Shown piece by piece: positions 8,393 through 17,813 of a stretch of DNA of 64,000 nucleotides. Position 1 is the first letter of the stretch. The number at the start of each line of letters is the position of its first letter. The translations under genes and the position numbers were made by a program. A model generated the notes under the pieces. The model searched no databases and was not told the DNA's origin. It saw only the letters and a list, made by a program, of their open reading frames with translations. Origin of the DNA: Cohnella sp. AR92 (GTDB lineage: Bacteria; Bacillota; Bacilli; Paenibacillales; Paenibacillaceae); assembly GCF_003990975.1 (NCBI RefSeq), contig NZ_RZJR01000008.1:104928-168927 (forward strand), given 5' to 3'.

Positions 8393-9949
8393 ATGAGCAT
8401 TCTAACGGTTTCGAATTTAAGCCACGGCTTTGGCGACCGGGCGATCTTCAATAATGTCTCTTTCCGGCTTCTGAAGGGAGAGCATGTCGGTCTCGTCGGC
8501 GCCAACGGCGAAGGCAAGTCCACGTTCATGAACATCGTCATGGGCAAGCTGGAGCCCGACGCCGGCAAGGTCGAATGGTCCAAGAAAGTCCGCGTCGGCT
8601 ACCTCGACCAGCATTCCGTGCTGAGCAAGGGAATGACGATTCGCGACGTTCTGAGAGGCGCCTTCCAATACCTCATGGATGCGGAAGCCGAGATGAACGC
8701 GATGTACGACCAGATGGGGACCGCCGATCCCGACGAACTCGAGCGCCTTCTAGAAGAGGTCGGCACGATCCAGGACCTCCTGAACAGCAACGACTTCTAC
8801 ATGATCGATGCCAAGGTTGAGGAAGTCGCGCGCGGACTCGGGCTTGGGGATATCGGCCTCGAACGGGATGTCAACGACCTCAGCGGCGGGCAGCGCACCA
8901 AGGTGCTGCTGGCGAAGCTGCTGCTGGAGAAGCCCGACATTCTGCTGCTCGACGAGCCTACCAACTATCTCGACGAGGCGCATATCGAATGGCTGAAGCG
9001 CTACCTGCAGGAATACGAGAATGCCTTCATTCTGATCTCCCACGACATTCCGTTCCTGAACAGCGTCGTCAACCTGATCTATCACATGTTCAATCAGGAG
9101 CTGAACCGATACGTCGGGGACTACGACAACTTCATGCAGCTGCATGAAGCGAAGCAGTCGCAGCTGGAGTCAGCCTATAAGCGCCAGCAGCAGGAGATCG
9201 CCGATCTCAAGGATTTCGTCGCCCGCAACAAAGCCCGGGTGTCTACCCGCAACATGGCGATGTCCAGACAGAAGAAGCTGGACAACATGGACCTGATCGA
9301 GCTGGCCAAGGAGAAGCCGAAGCCGGAGTTCAACTTCAAGGAAGGACGGACGCCGAGCCGCCTCATCTTCGAGACGAAGCAGTTGGTCATCGGTTACGAC
9401 GAGCCTCTCTCCCGCCCTCTCGACCTGAAGATGGAGCGCGGCCAGAAGATTGCCTTGGTCGGAGCTAACGGCATCGGCAAGACGACTCTGCTCCGCAGCG
9501 TTCTCGGCCTGATTCCCGCCTTGTCCGGCACGGTCGAGCGCGGCGAAAACCAGCTGATCGGCTACTTCGAGCAGGAGGTCAAGGAAGGCAATGAGCTGAC
9601 CTGCATCGAAGCGATCTGGAACGAGTTCCCGGCGCTGAGCCAATTCGAGGTTCGCGCGGCGCTGGCCAAGTGCGGGCTTACCACCAAGCACATCGAGAGC
9701 CGGCTCTCGGTGCTGAGCGGCGGCGAGAAAGCGAAGGTTCGGTTGTGCAAGCTGATCAACCGCGAATCGAACATTCTCGTGCTGGATGAACCGACGAACC
9801 ATCTGGACGTCGACGCCAAGGACGAGCTCAAGCGAGCGCTCAAAGCTTATAAAGGCAGCATCCTGCTGATCAGCCACGAGCCGGAATTCTACCGCGACGT
9901 CGCAACCGACGTCTGGAACTGCGAATCCTGGACGACGAAGGTATTCTAA
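8393..9949 (+). CDS. ABC-F family ATPase (YkpA/YbiT type)
   Basis: A 518-residue soluble protein with two ABC domains and no membrane segments. The first has Walker A GANGEGKST (36-44), signature LSGGQRTK and Walker B ILLLDEPTNYLD; the second has GANGIGKTT, LSGGEKAK and ILVLDEPTNHLD. Between them is the charged linker typical of ABC-F proteins, which act on the ribosome as translation factors or antibiotic-protection proteins. Sequence style and length match the YkpA/YbiT/EttA-like housekeeping group rather than Vga/Lsa resistance proteins. The start ATG lies behind AAAGGTG; an earlier in-frame ATG at 8342 lacks a ribosome site. A terminator follows. Confidence 0.88.
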   Translation: MSILTVSNLSHGFGDRAIFNNVSFRLLKGEHVGLVGANGEGKSTFMNIVMGKLEPDAGKVEWSKKVRVGYLDQHSVLSKGMTIRDVLRGAFQYLMDAEAEMNAMYDQMGTADPDELERLLEEVGTIQDLLNSNDFYMIDAKVEEVARGLGLGDIGLERDVNDLSGGQRTKVLLAKLLLEKPDILLLDEPTNYLDEAHIEWLKRYLQEYENAFILISHDIPFLNSVVNLIYHMFNQELNRYVGDYDNFMQLHEAKQSQLESAYKRQQQEIADLKDFVARNKARVSTRNMAMSRQKKLDNMDLIELAKEKPKPEFNFKEGRTPSRLIFETKQLVIGYDEPLSRPLDLKMERGQKIALVGANGIGKTTLLRSVLGLIPALSGTVERGENQLIGYFEQEVKEGNELTCIEAIWNEFPALSQFEVRAALAKCGLTTKHIESRLSVLSGGEKAKVRLCKLINRESNILVLDEPTNHLDVDAKDELKRALKAYKGSILLISHEPEFYRDVATDVWNCESWTTKVF

Positions 9950-9965
9950 TAACGAATAGAGCGAG

Positions 9966-9996
9966 CCCCCGGTCCCTAGCGGAATCGGGGGTTTTT
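9966..9996 (+). terminator. Rho-independent terminator after the ABC-F gene
   Basis: CCCCCG (9966-9971) pairs with CGGGGG (9986-9991), followed by TTTTT. It lies 17 bases after the ABC-F stop codon. Confidence 0.85.
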
Positions 9997-10057
9997 CGCA
10001 TGCGTTTTTCCAATAATGGGCATTCTATCGAATCATCTAGGAAAGCAGGGATCGCGA

Positions 10058-11680
10058 ATGAATCCAAACGGCGACGACAGCCGGCAAGACCCGCAAGACG
10101 ACGGAACGTTAACCAATAGGCAAGGCCATCCCATCACCAACAACCAGAACATTCGAACGGTAAGCAACCGCGGACCGGCCACACTGGAGAACTACGACTT
10201 TATCGAGAAGATCAGCCATTTCGACCGCGAGAAGGTGCCGGAGAGAATCGTCCATGCCCGCGGAGCCGGCGCGCACGGATACTTCGAAGCGTACGGCACG
10301 GTCGGCGACGAACCGGTGTCCAAGTATACCCGCGCGAAGCTGTTCCAGGAGCGAGGCAAGCGGACCCCCGTCTTCGTTCGCTTCTCGACGGTCGTTCACG
10401 GCCTCCATTCCCCGGAGACGGTGCGCGACCCTCGCGGCTTCGCGGTTAAATTCTATACGGACGACGGCAACTGGGATCTGGTCGGCAACAACCTCAAAAT
10501 CTTCTTTATTCGCGACGCGATGAAATTCCCCGACATGATCCATGCCTTCCGTCCGGATCCCGTCACCAACATTCAGGATGCAAGGCGATTCTTCGATTTC
10601 TGCGCCAATTCGCCCGAATCGTTCCATATGGTGACTTTTATTTATTCCCCGTGGGGCATTCCGGCCAATTACCGCATGATGCAGGGCTCCGGCGTGAACA
10701 CCTACAAATGGGTGAACGGCGACGGACAAGGCATGCTGGTGAAGTACCACTGGGAACCGAAGCAAGGAATCAAGAATCTGACGGCCGCCGAAGCGGCAGC
10801 CATTCAGGGCAAGAACTTCAATCACGCCACGCAGGACTTGTACGAGGCGATCGAACGCGGCGATCATCCGGAATGGGAGCTGCTCGTTCAATTGATGCCG
10901 GACGGCCCGAATCCCGAGCTCGATTTCGACCCGCTGGACGACACGAAGCTGTGGCCGGAGGACAAGTTCCCTTGGCGTAAGGTTGGCCGCATGGTCCTCG
11001 ACAAGAATCCCGACAATTACTTTAACGAGGTCGAGCAAGCCGCCTTCGGGACGGGCGTGCTCGTCGACGGCCTGGACTTCTCCGACGACAAGATGCTGCA
11101 GGGAAGAACGTTCTCCTACTCCGATACCCAGCGCTACCGCGTCGGAGCCAACTACCTGCAATTGCCGATCAACGCGGCCAAGAAACGGGTCGCCACGAAC
11201 CAGGAAGGAGGCCAATTGCGGTACTTCAACGACAAAGCGCCCGGCCAGAACCTGCATATCAACTACGAGCCTTCATCCATGGGCGGTTTAAAGGAAGCCG
11301 AGCAAGCCGGAACCGAATACACGCCGCACGTCGAGGGGAACCTGGTCCGGCAGTCCATCGACCGCGACGACAACACGAAACAAGCCGGGGATACCTACCG
11401 TCACTTCGAGCAATGGGAGAAGGACGAGCTCCTGAACAACCTCGTGAACGATCTCTCGATCTGCCCGAAGGATATTCAGGATAAGATGATCGCCCTCGCG
11501 GAGCAAGCGGATGAGGAATACGGACGCCGCCTAAGGGAAGGATTAGCCGGGAAAGCTCCGGGCAGGCGCGTCGGCGATTCGGAATTCGCCGAAGAATGGC
11601 AGCACCCGCTAGGGGCGGGCAAAGCGCAGCAAGCCGTACAAGCTGCCGTCGATAAGGGACATGCTCAGGATCCGTATTGA
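10058..11680 (+). CDS. katA: Haem catalase
   Basis: Decomposes hydrogen peroxide in the cytoplasm. The 540-residue protein has the catalytic His66 in [18 protein letters not shown], the FVRFSTVVH block, the [12 protein letters not shown] stretch with the distal asparagine, and the haem-ligand Tyr354 in [17 protein letters not shown]. Its size is close to Bacillus KatX/KatA-type monofunctional catalases with a short C-terminal extension. The start at 10058 was chosen because AGGGA precedes it; 14 further codons upstream are open. I see no obvious PerR-type box in the 60 bases before it. A terminator shared with pncB follows. Confidence 0.94.
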   Translation: MNPNGDDSRQDPQDDGTLTNRQGHPITNNQNIRTVSNRGPATLENYDFIEKISHFDREKVPERIVHARGAGAHGYFEAYGTVGDEPVSKYTRAKLFQERGKRTPVFVRFSTVVHGLHSPETVRDPRGFAVKFYTDDGNWDLVGNNLKIFFIRDAMKFPDMIHAFRPDPVTNIQDARRFFDFCANSPESFHMVTFIYSPWGIPANYRMMQGSGVNTYKWVNGDGQGMLVKYHWEPKQGIKNLTAAEAAAIQGKNFNHATQDLYEAIERGDHPEWELLVQLMPDGPNPELDFDPLDDTKLWPEDKFPWRKVGRMVLDKNPDNYFNEVEQAAFGTGVLVDGLDFSDDKMLQGRTFSYSDTQRYRVGANYLQLPINAAKKRVATNQEGGQLRYFNDKAPGQNLHINYEPSSMGGLKEAEQAGTEYTPHVEGNLVRQSIDRDDNTKQAGDTYRHFEQWEKDELLNNLVNDLSICPKDIQDKMIALAEQADEEYGRRLREGLAGKAPGRRVGDSEFAEEWQHPLGAGKAQQAVQAAVDKGHAQDPY

Positions 11681-11717
11681 TCTCGAATAACTAGCATCCC
11701 ATGTCAATACTTTGAAT

Positions 11718-11770
11718 AAAAACAGGGGTTTCTCGCGTCCATTCGGCGTTCCCGAGAAGCCCCTGTTTTG
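11718..11770. terminator. Bidirectional terminator between katA and pncB
   Basis: AAAACAGGGGTTTCTCG pairs along 17 positions with CGAGAAGCCCCTGTTTT (one G-U). A runs and T runs on both flanks let it serve the two converging genes. Confidence 0.9.
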
Positions 11771-11785
11771 TCTAGCCGGCCGAAC

Positions 11786-13225
11786 TTATTTAAACTTCTC
11801 GATCAGATCCATCTTCTGCTGCCAAGTCTTCGGGCTTAGAACGACGGCATAATTCTCCGGGTTCAGCTTGCGGAGCAGCTCGGGACGGAACAGCTTCAGC
11901 TGGCTCGCATGGTATTCCCGAATCTCGCTCAGCTCGGGAAGGTCGTAGACCAGCTTCCCCTCTTGGAAAATCGGCTTCAGCAGCGACACCGCTTCATAGT
12001 CCGTCGCCTTGCGGCGAATATAGGGATGAATCGGATCGAACAGCTCCAGCGTTTCGCCGTTCTTGACCTCCTCTTCGTCCGTCAACGCTTCATAATCCGC
12101 CATGGCCATTCCGGTCTTGCGGTTGATGATGCGGTAGACGTCCTTCGCGCCGGGCGTCGTCACTTTCTCCGGATTGCCCGAGATCTTGATGACCGGCTCC
12201 CACTTCCCGTCCTTCTGCACCTCTACCAGCTTATAGACGCCCCCGAGAGAAGGCTGATCCGAAGCGGTGATCAGCTGAGTGCCGACTCCCCAGCTGTCGA
12301 TGCGGGCTCCCTGAGCCTTCAAGTTCATAATGATATTCTCGTCCAAGTCGTTGGAGGCCACGATCTTTACGTCGGGCAAGCCCGCTTCGTCCAGCATCCG
12401 GCGCGCTTCTTTGGACAGATAAGCCAGGTCGCCGCTATCCAGCCGAATGGCCAGCATCCGTTTGCCTTTGCTCTCCATCTTCTTCGCCACTTTGATGGCG
12501 TTCGGAACGCCGCTTCCGAGCGTATCGTACGTATCCACGAGCAGCGACACTTGGTTCGGCAGCGCTTCGGCGAAACGCTCGAACGCCCGCTCCTCCGAGT
12601 CGTGGTGCTGGACCCAGGCATGGGCATGCGTTCCCGAGGTCGGAATGCCGAACATCATGCCCGCACGCAGGTTGGAGGTCGAATCGAAGCCGGCGATGCA
12701 GGCCGCCCGCGCTCCCCACACGGCCGCATCCGCTTCTTGAGCCCGGCGCGTCCCGAATTCCATGAGCATATCGGATCCGGCGACCTGACGGATTCGCGCC
12801 GCCTTGGTCGCGATCAGCGTCTGGTAATTGATAAAGTTGAGCAGCGCCGTCTCCAGCAGTTGGGCTTCGAACACCGTCGCTTCGATCCGGACGAGCGGCT
12901 CGTTGGCGAAGACGATCGTTCCTTCCTCCACCGACTTGATGTTGCCGCCGAATCGGAATTGGCGCAGCTTATCCAGGAATCTCGGATCGTAATTCTCTTC
13001 CTGCTCGCTCAAATACGCGATCGTCTCTTCATCGAACCGGATCGATTGCACGTATTCGACGAATCTCCTTAGTCCGGCGAACACGGCAAACCCGTTGCCG
13101 AACGGAAGCTTGCGGAAGTAGGCTTCGAAGACGGCCCGGTCCCGATCGGTTCCATGATACCAGTGAGCGTACATCATGTTGATCTCGTACTTGTCGGTAT
13201 GAAGCGTTAAATTCTCGTATTTCAT
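11786..13225 (-). CDS. pncB: Nicotinate phosphoribosyltransferase
   Basis: Makes nicotinate mononucleotide from nicotinate and PRPP in NAD salvage. The 479-residue protein starts MKYENLTLHTDKYEINMMYAH and carries EFGTRRAQEADAA, the TSGTHAHAWVQ block with the catalytic histidine region and the C-terminal barrel stretches VGTQLITASDQPSLGGVYK and GNPEKVTTPG. Length fits the longer Firmicutes PncB form. The start at 13225 is behind GGAGGAACGG; eight more codons upstream are open but lack a site. It is a single gene converging on katA. Confidence 0.95.
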   Translation of the reverse strand: MKYENLTLHTDKYEINMMYAHWYHGTDRDRAVFEAYFRKLPFGNGFAVFAGLRRFVEYVQSIRFDEETIAYLSEQEENYDPRFLDKLRQFRFGGNIKSVEEGTIVFANEPLVRIEATVFEAQLLETALLNFINYQTLIATKAARIRQVAGSDMLMEFGTRRAQEADAAVWGARAACIAGFDSTSNLRAGMMFGIPTSGTHAHAWVQHHDSEERAFERFAEALPNQVSLLVDTYDTLGSGVPNAIKVAKKMESKGKRMLAIRLDSGDLAYLSKEARRMLDEAGLPDVKIVASNDLDENIIMNLKAQGARIDSWGVGTQLITASDQPSLGGVYKLVEVQKDGKWEPVIKISGNPEKVTTPGAKDVYRIINRKTGMAMADYEALTDEEEVKNGETLELFDPIHPYIRRKATDYEAVSLLKPIFQEGKLVYDLPELSEIREYHASQLKLFRPELLRKLNPENYAVVLSPKTWQQKMDLIEKFK

Positions 13226-13349
13226 CCGTTCCTCCGCTCTGCAGGGCAACCGCGATTACCCATTTTGCGCACCTAAGCTACATATTGTATGAAAATGGAG
13301 ATCTTTTCGCGAAATATGGACAGTTTCTTAGTTTTTACAAGACAAACCC

Positions 13350-13378
13350 TTGACATAGATACGTTTTGTATCATAAAT
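13350..13378 (+). promoter_or_regulatory. Promoter of the XRE gene with palindrome in its spacer
   Basis: TTGACA (13350-13355) and ATAAAT (13373-13378) are 17 bases apart. The spacer holds the perfect palindrome GATAC-GTTTT-GTATC (13358-13372). This position suits an autorepressor, most simply the XRE protein just downstream. Confidence 0.7.
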
Positions 13379-13469
13379 TACTAATAGACCAACTTGTCTT
13401 CCCCCGCTCGGGCCACTCGGCCGATACGTCGTCCACAAACTCAATTCAAAGGTTCAAGGAGAATAGAAC

Positions 13470-13826
13470 ATGAACATGGGAGAACGTCTTCGAGAGCTTC
13501 GGCTGAAACGGAATGTATCTCAAGAGGAAGTTGCCCGCCATATCGGGATCACCCGTTCCGCCTACAGCCATTACGAGATCAACAACAGGCAGCCCATCTA
13601 CGAGACGCTGATCAAGCTTGCCGCTTATTTCGACGTCTCCCTTGATTACATTATTGGCGGCAATGCCCTCTCCCAATCCGCCTCGTCCCGGGAATTGCCC
13701 GATGCGACCGACTCCCATGAGATTCTGCGGCTGCTTCGAGGGATGAATCACGAACAAAGGAAACAATCGCTCGGCCTGCTTCATGAGATGATGAAGAACG
13801 ATGCCAGGATCAAAGGCAACGGCTGA
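13470..13826 (+). CDS. XRE-family transcriptional regulator
   Basis: A 118-residue DNA-binding protein. Residues 4-62 form a helix-turn-helix of the phage-repressor type (GERLRELRLKRNVSQEEVA, then ITRSAYSHYEINNRQP and LIKLAAYFDVSLDYIIGG). The C-terminal half is short, hydrophilic and helical. AAGGAG stands 8 bases before the ATG; a second in-frame ATG is two codons later. The promoter carries a 15-base palindrome in its -35/-10 spacer, so negative autoregulation is likely. Target genes beyond itself cannot be told from the window. Confidence 0.88.
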   Translation: MNMGERLRELRLKRNVSQEEVARHIGITRSAYSHYEINNRQPIYETLIKLAAYFDVSLDYIIGGNALSQSASSRELPDATDSHEILRLLRGMNHEQRKQSLGLLHEMMKNDARIKGNG

Positions 13827-13844
13827 ACCGGACGAGGAACCGGA

Positions 13845-13876
13845 CGGGCCGCGCACTCGGAACATGCTTCGGCCCG
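13845..13876. terminator. GC-rich hairpin between convergent genes
   Basis: CGGGCCG (13845-13851) pairs with CGGCCCG (13870-13876). It sits in the 59-base gap between the XRE and histidine-kinase stop codons, without a T run. Confidence 0.4.
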
Positions 13877-13885
13877 GATTCGGGG

Positions 13886-15991
13886 TTAAGACGAGATCGT
13901 CTTCCGATCCTCTTCGCTGAACAAGGGCAATGTAATCGTAAAGACGCTTCCTCCGTTCGTGCCGTTCTCCGCGAATAGGCTGCCTTGGTGCATCTCGACG
14001 ATCTCGCGGGCGATGGACAGCCCCAGGCCGCTTCCGCCGGAGGAAGAATGACGCGACTTGCTATTCTTATAGAAACGTTCGAAGATGAAGGGCAGATCGC
14101 TCTCCAGGATTCCGGTTCCGGTGTCGATGACGTCGATCCGCACTTGCCGGCTCTTGGAGTCGACCGCAAAGCGAAGAGTAATGCTGCCTCCTCTCGGCGT
14201 ATGTCTGACCGCGTTATAGATCAGGTTGGCGAACACCCGATCCATTCGATGCTCGTCGACCAGCACCGTCTCCAGCGCCTCTTCTTCGTTCGGCCCGATG
14301 CACCCGAACGCGATTCCCTTCTCTTGAAGCTCCTGTTCGTACTCCAGCCGCAGCCGCTCCCGCCAATCCCGGATGGCGGCAAGCTCGAAGTTCATTCGAA
14401 TGCGCCTGGACTCAAGCATGGACAGGTCGAACAGATCCTGAATCATCCCGTTCAAGCCCTCGACCTTGGTCAGCATGAGCTTCAGCGTCTTGTCCTTCTG
14501 CTGGGGATCCGCGATGATCCCGTCACGCAGGGCTTCTAGATAGCCTTGAAGAAGCGTAATGGGCGTGCGCAGGTCGTGGGAGATATTGCTGATCAGCTGC
14601 CTGCGCGATTGCTCCATCCTCTCCAACCCTAGCTTGCTCTCGGCCAGCTCCTCGTAAGAGTTCTGCAGCTCCTCCGTGCGTTTGGCGATCCGATCCTCCA
14701 GGTAATGGTTCCATTCCGTCAGCTCGACCGACATCTGCTCCGCCCGGTCATGGGTTCTCGAGGTGCGGAGCGAGATAGCGAAAGCGTTCATTAGGATAAG
14801 GAAGAGCAGCCCGAACGAGACCAGATTGACGGACTCCATCCATCCATTGTAGAAGAAGATATCGTTTACGATCGTCAGCACGAGCCCCCCCGCTCCCAGG
14901 ATGGCCAGTCTCGCCCCCTCGCGGCGGCGAATGAGCGCGAGAGCCAGCCCGAACAAAGTAACGGCGCTCAAGCCGATCACATAGATCTGGTACGCGGCCA
15001 AGAAACGGCTGAATTGCAGCACGGGCAGCGTCAGGCAGCCAAGCGCCAGAACGATGCCGACCGCAGCGCCAAGCTTCAGCCACCTAACGGAAATTTCCTG
15101 AGAGTACATTCTCTGATAATATGCAAATCCGAACAAGGTGCTGAGCGCGAAAGCCATGTACTCGATTCTCATCTCGAAGGTCCAAGTCAGCGACGGAATC
15201 CAATGAGGGAACATTCCCTCGCCGATGACCCCCATTCGGCAGGCGACCCCGATGCAGAGCAGCGCCAGGAACAGATTCGACCATTCTTGGCGGCGCAGGA
15301 CGAACAAGCCTAGATGGTAAACGCCGATGATGAGCAAAGCGCCGAACACTACCAGCTCCTGCGATTGCAGATTAAAGCGGAGCGCGTGAATCTGGGACAG
15401 CGTTCCCATGACCAGGCCGGTGCGGATTCCGCCAGTTCGATGATGGTAGTTGGCGACTTCGAGCGTCAGCTCCGTCTTCTCTTCCTGCCCGTCCAGATAG
15501 GCGATGGCCGGAAGCTGATAGGGAGTGGTCAGCTTCCGCTCCCCCCCTACGACTCCTCTAGAAAGCTGCAAGTCTCCGTTCACATACAGATTATAAGCGG
15601 TGGACAGGTTGGGCAGGCGAACGGCCAGGTATCCGTCCGTCGCCCGATGAAGGATCGTCAGACGGTAAATTCCGCGGCCATGATCGGACAGCCTGGTACC
15701 GTCCTTCAACGCCGTCGCTCCCCAAGTGCCGGGCACCGGAATGAACCCCTCCGCCTTTTCTCCGGCCTTAGCTCCGAACCACTCGAAGCGCCACTCTCCA
15801 TCAAGGGGAACGGTCCCCCCCTTGTCGAACGAATGATCGCGGATGTCGAGCACTCCGCCTTTGGCTTGATAAGCGGGCGCTTCTCTTTTCATCGTGCAGC
15901 CCAGAATCGAACCAAGGAAGCAAACCAAAACCCCTATAAGCAATATAAGGCTTATTTTCCACCTTATGGTATACGTTTTTTTGCCATTCAT
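13886..15991 (-). CDS. 7TMR-DISM sensor histidine kinase
   Basis: A 701-residue membrane sensor. Residues 12-32 form a hydrophobic N-terminal segment ending ILGC, close to a lipobox. An extracellular domain (about 45-175, DGEWRFEWFGAKAG, VPVPGTWG-like beta-rich) resembles the carbohydrate-binding DISMED2 module. Seven hydrophobic segments follow (about 190-400), then a coiled coil, a HisKA domain with the phosphorylated His in NISHDLRTP (near 472) and an ATPase domain with DTGTGI, FERFYK and GLGLSIA. The start ATG at 15991 has GGGAGAGA upstream. It diverges from a response-regulator gene that is its likely partner. The ligand is unknown. Confidence 0.9.
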   Translation of the reverse strand: MNGKKTYTIRWKISLILLIGVLVCFLGSILGCTMKREAPAYQAKGGVLDIRDHSFDKGGTVPLDGEWRFEWFGAKAGEKAEGFIPVPGTWGATALKDGTRLSDHGRGIYRLTILHRATDGYLAVRLPNLSTAYNLYVNGDLQLSRGVVGGERKLTTPYQLPAIAYLDGQEEKTELTLEVANYHHRTGGIRTGLVMGTLSQIHALRFNLQSQELVVFGALLIIGVYHLGLFVLRRQEWSNLFLALLCIGVACRMGVIGEGMFPHWIPSLTWTFEMRIEYMAFALSTLFGFAYYQRMYSQEISVRWLKLGAAVGIVLALGCLTLPVLQFSRFLAAYQIYVIGLSAVTLFGLALALIRRREGARLAILGAGGLVLTIVNDIFFYNGWMESVNLVSFGLLFLILMNAFAISLRTSRTHDRAEQMSVELTEWNHYLEDRIAKRTEELQNSYEELAESKLGLERMEQSRRQLISNISHDLRTPITLLQGYLEALRDGIIADPQQKDKTLKLMLTKVEGLNGMIQDLFDLSMLESRRIRMNFELAAIRDWRERLRLEYEQELQEKGIAFGCIGPNEEEALETVLVDEHRMDRVFANLIYNAVRHTPRGGSITLRFAVDSKSRQVRIDVIDTGTGILESDLPFIFERFYKNSKSRHSSSGGSGLGLSIAREIVEMHQGSLFAENGTNGGSVFTITLPLFSEEDRKTISS

Positions 15992-16036
15992 GACAATCTC
16001 TCCCGAAAATTTACCTCCCCTCATCGTAATCCCGCA

Positions 16037-16089
16037 TTGATTCTCCGTCAACGCTTTAAGTATAATAAGTTCGTATGTACGTGTACGAA
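16037..16089 (+). promoter_or_regulatory. Promoter of the response regulator with downstream inverted repeat
   Basis: TTGATT (16037-16042) and a perfect TATAAT (16061-16066) are 18 bases apart. Just after the -10, TTCGTA (16070-16075) and TACGAA (16084-16089) form an inverted repeat around GTACGTGTAC, placed where a bound repressor would block the start. Confidence 0.6.
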
Positions 16090-16117
16090 TGTTCATGAAG
16101 CTATGGGGGTAGACGCG

Positions 16118-16849
16118 GTGAGCATGCCTAACGCCTCCGTACTCGTCGTCGATGACGAATCGGAGATTACGGATCTAATAGCCTTGTATCTGGAGAGGGA
16201 AGGCTTCCGCGTTCATACGGCGGACAACGGCCCGGATGCGATCCGTTTGGCCGATTCGGTGGCGCCCGATCTCATTATTCTGGATATCAACCTGGGACAG
16301 CCCGACGGAATCGAAGTGTGCCGTTCCCTGCGGAAAGGCTCCGGAGCCTATATTCCTATCCTCTTCTTAAGCTGCAAGGCAGAGGATAACGACATTATTC
16401 ATGCTTTGTCGGAAGGCGGCGACGATTATATCACCAAGCCGTTCAGCCCGAGCACGCTGGTCGCTCGCGTCAGCGCGCACATTCGCCGGCGGCGCATGAG
16501 GGAACGGCTTCCGGAAGCAACGGACACGGTTCTGATCTTCGGGGAGCTGGAGATCGACATGCAGCGGTTCGAAGTGAAGCGAGGCGGGGAATTGATTCCC
16601 CTGTCGGTCAAAGAATTCGAGCTCTTGACCGTCCTGTCCAGGCAGCCGAACCGGGTATTCCCGCTGGATGAGCTTTATCGTCTCGTCTGGCATTCCGACA
16701 GCATGGGCGACACCCGAACGTTGATGGTCCATATCAGCAATCTGCGCAAGAAGATCGAACCCGATCCTCTCAACCCAAGCTACATACAGACCGTACGAGG
16801 ATTCGGCTACCGGTTCTCCGCCTGCCAGGATGTTCGTGCGGAAGCGTAA
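16118..16849 (+). CDS. OmpR/PhoB-family response regulator
   Basis: A 243-residue two-domain regulator. The receiver domain has the acidic pair in VLVVDDES, phosphoacceptor Asp56 in LIILDINLG, the LFLSCK switch region and TKPFSP with the conserved lysine. The C-terminal winged helix includes LSVKEFELLTVLSRQPNRVF and VRGFGYRF. The start is uncertain: a GTG at 16118 follows GGGGGT, an ATG at 16124 is two codons inside, and an ATG at 16103 is five codons earlier. It diverges from the histidine-kinase gene across 126 bases; pairing with it is inferred from adjacency. Confidence 0.9.
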   Translation: MSMPNASVLVVDDESEITDLIALYLEREGFRVHTADNGPDAIRLADSVAPDLIILDINLGQPDGIEVCRSLRKGSGAYIPILFLSCKAEDNDIIHALSEGGDDYITKPFSPSTLVARVSAHIRRRRMRERLPEATDTVLIFGELEIDMQRFEVKRGGELIPLSVKEFELLTVLSRQPNRVFPLDELYRLVWHSDSMGDTRTLMVHISNLRKKIEPDPLNPSYIQTVRGFGYRFSACQDVRAEA

Positions 16850-16908
16850 GCCAGTCAATTGGCAATAATAGTTACACCATCAGACAGGTAAAGGAAGTCA
16901 GCGGAAAC

Positions 16909-17778
16909 ATGAGATTGGCTAACGAGTGGAAAGATTACGAATTGCTGGACACGGGCAACGGAGAGAAGCTGGAACGCTGGGGAGATGTCATTCTTCGCCG
17001 GCCTGACCCGCAGATTCTGTGGCCCTTGCAGAAAGAAACCGCCGAGTGGCGCAAAGCCGACGGCCATTATTTCCGGAGCTCCTCCGGCGGCGGTCAATGG
17101 CAGTTCAACAAGAAGCTGCCGGAGAGATGGAGCATCGGGTACGGTCCGCTTAAGTTCCATATTAAACCGACGAACTTCAAGCATACGGGCTTGTTCCCCG
17201 AGCAAGCGGTCAATTGGAGCTGGATGATGAACCGCATCAAGAACGCGGGACGTCCGATTCGGGTGTTGAACCTGTTCGCCTATACCGGCGGAGCCACCGT
17301 CGCGGCCGCCTCGGCGGGAGCCGAGGTATGCCACGTCGACGCCGCCAAGGGCATGGTGCAATGGGCCAAGGAGAACGCGGAGCTGTCCGGTCTGGAATCG
17401 GCTCCGATCCGCTACATCACCGACGACGTCTTCAAGTTCGTCCAGCGGGAGCAGCGCCGCGGCCGCCAATACGAAGCGATCATCATGGATCCTCCTTCCT
17501 ATGGCCGGGGCCCGGGCGGCGAGATGTGGAAGCTCGAGGAGAACTTGTATCCCTTCCTGGAGAGCTGCGTCAACATTCTGTCGGACAACCCGTTGTTCGT
17601 GCTCGTGAATTCTTACACGACCGGTTTCTCTCCGACCGTGCTGGCCAATATGCTCCACATGTCGATCGGTCGCAAGTTCGGCGGCAGCATCGACTGCGGA
17701 GAGGTCGGACTGCCGATTACCTCGAACGGCTTGACGCTTCCATGCGGGATCTACGGGCGCTGGGAGAGCAAGGTATAA
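16909..17778 (+). CDS. Class I SAM-dependent methyltransferase, RlmI/RlmK-like
   Basis: A 289-residue enzyme with a beta-rich N-terminal part and a Rossmann methyltransferase domain. Motif I is VLNLFAYTGGATVAAA, followed by VDAAKGMVQWAKEN, and motif IV is IMDPPSYGRGPGGE, the DPPxY/F signature of base N- or C-methylating enzymes. The set matches COG1092-type 23S rRNA cytosine methyltransferases, but without the PUA domain of longer members. Substrate is therefore likely rRNA but not certain. The ATG is preceded by an unremarkable purine-rich stretch. The CapA gene follows after 35 bases, probably in the same transcript. Confidence 0.82.
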   Translation: MRLANEWKDYELLDTGNGEKLERWGDVILRRPDPQILWPLQKETAEWRKADGHYFRSSSGGGQWQFNKKLPERWSIGYGPLKFHIKPTNFKHTGLFPEQAVNWSWMMNRIKNAGRPIRVLNLFAYTGGATVAAASAGAEVCHVDAAKGMVQWAKENAELSGLESAPIRYITDDVFKFVQREQRRGRQYEAIIMDPPSYGRGPGGEMWKLEENLYPFLESCVNILSDNPLFVLVNSYTTGFSPTVLANMLHMSIGRKFGGSIDCGEVGLPITSNGLTLPCGIYGRWESKV

Positions 17779-17813
17779 AGATTCGGCTGCCGATAACAGG
17801 AGGTAAACCGAAC

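Noticed and set aside
8393..9949. Antibiotic-resistance ABC-F protein
   Set aside because: Length and linker suit the housekeeping YkpA/YbiT group rather than resistance ABC-F proteins.
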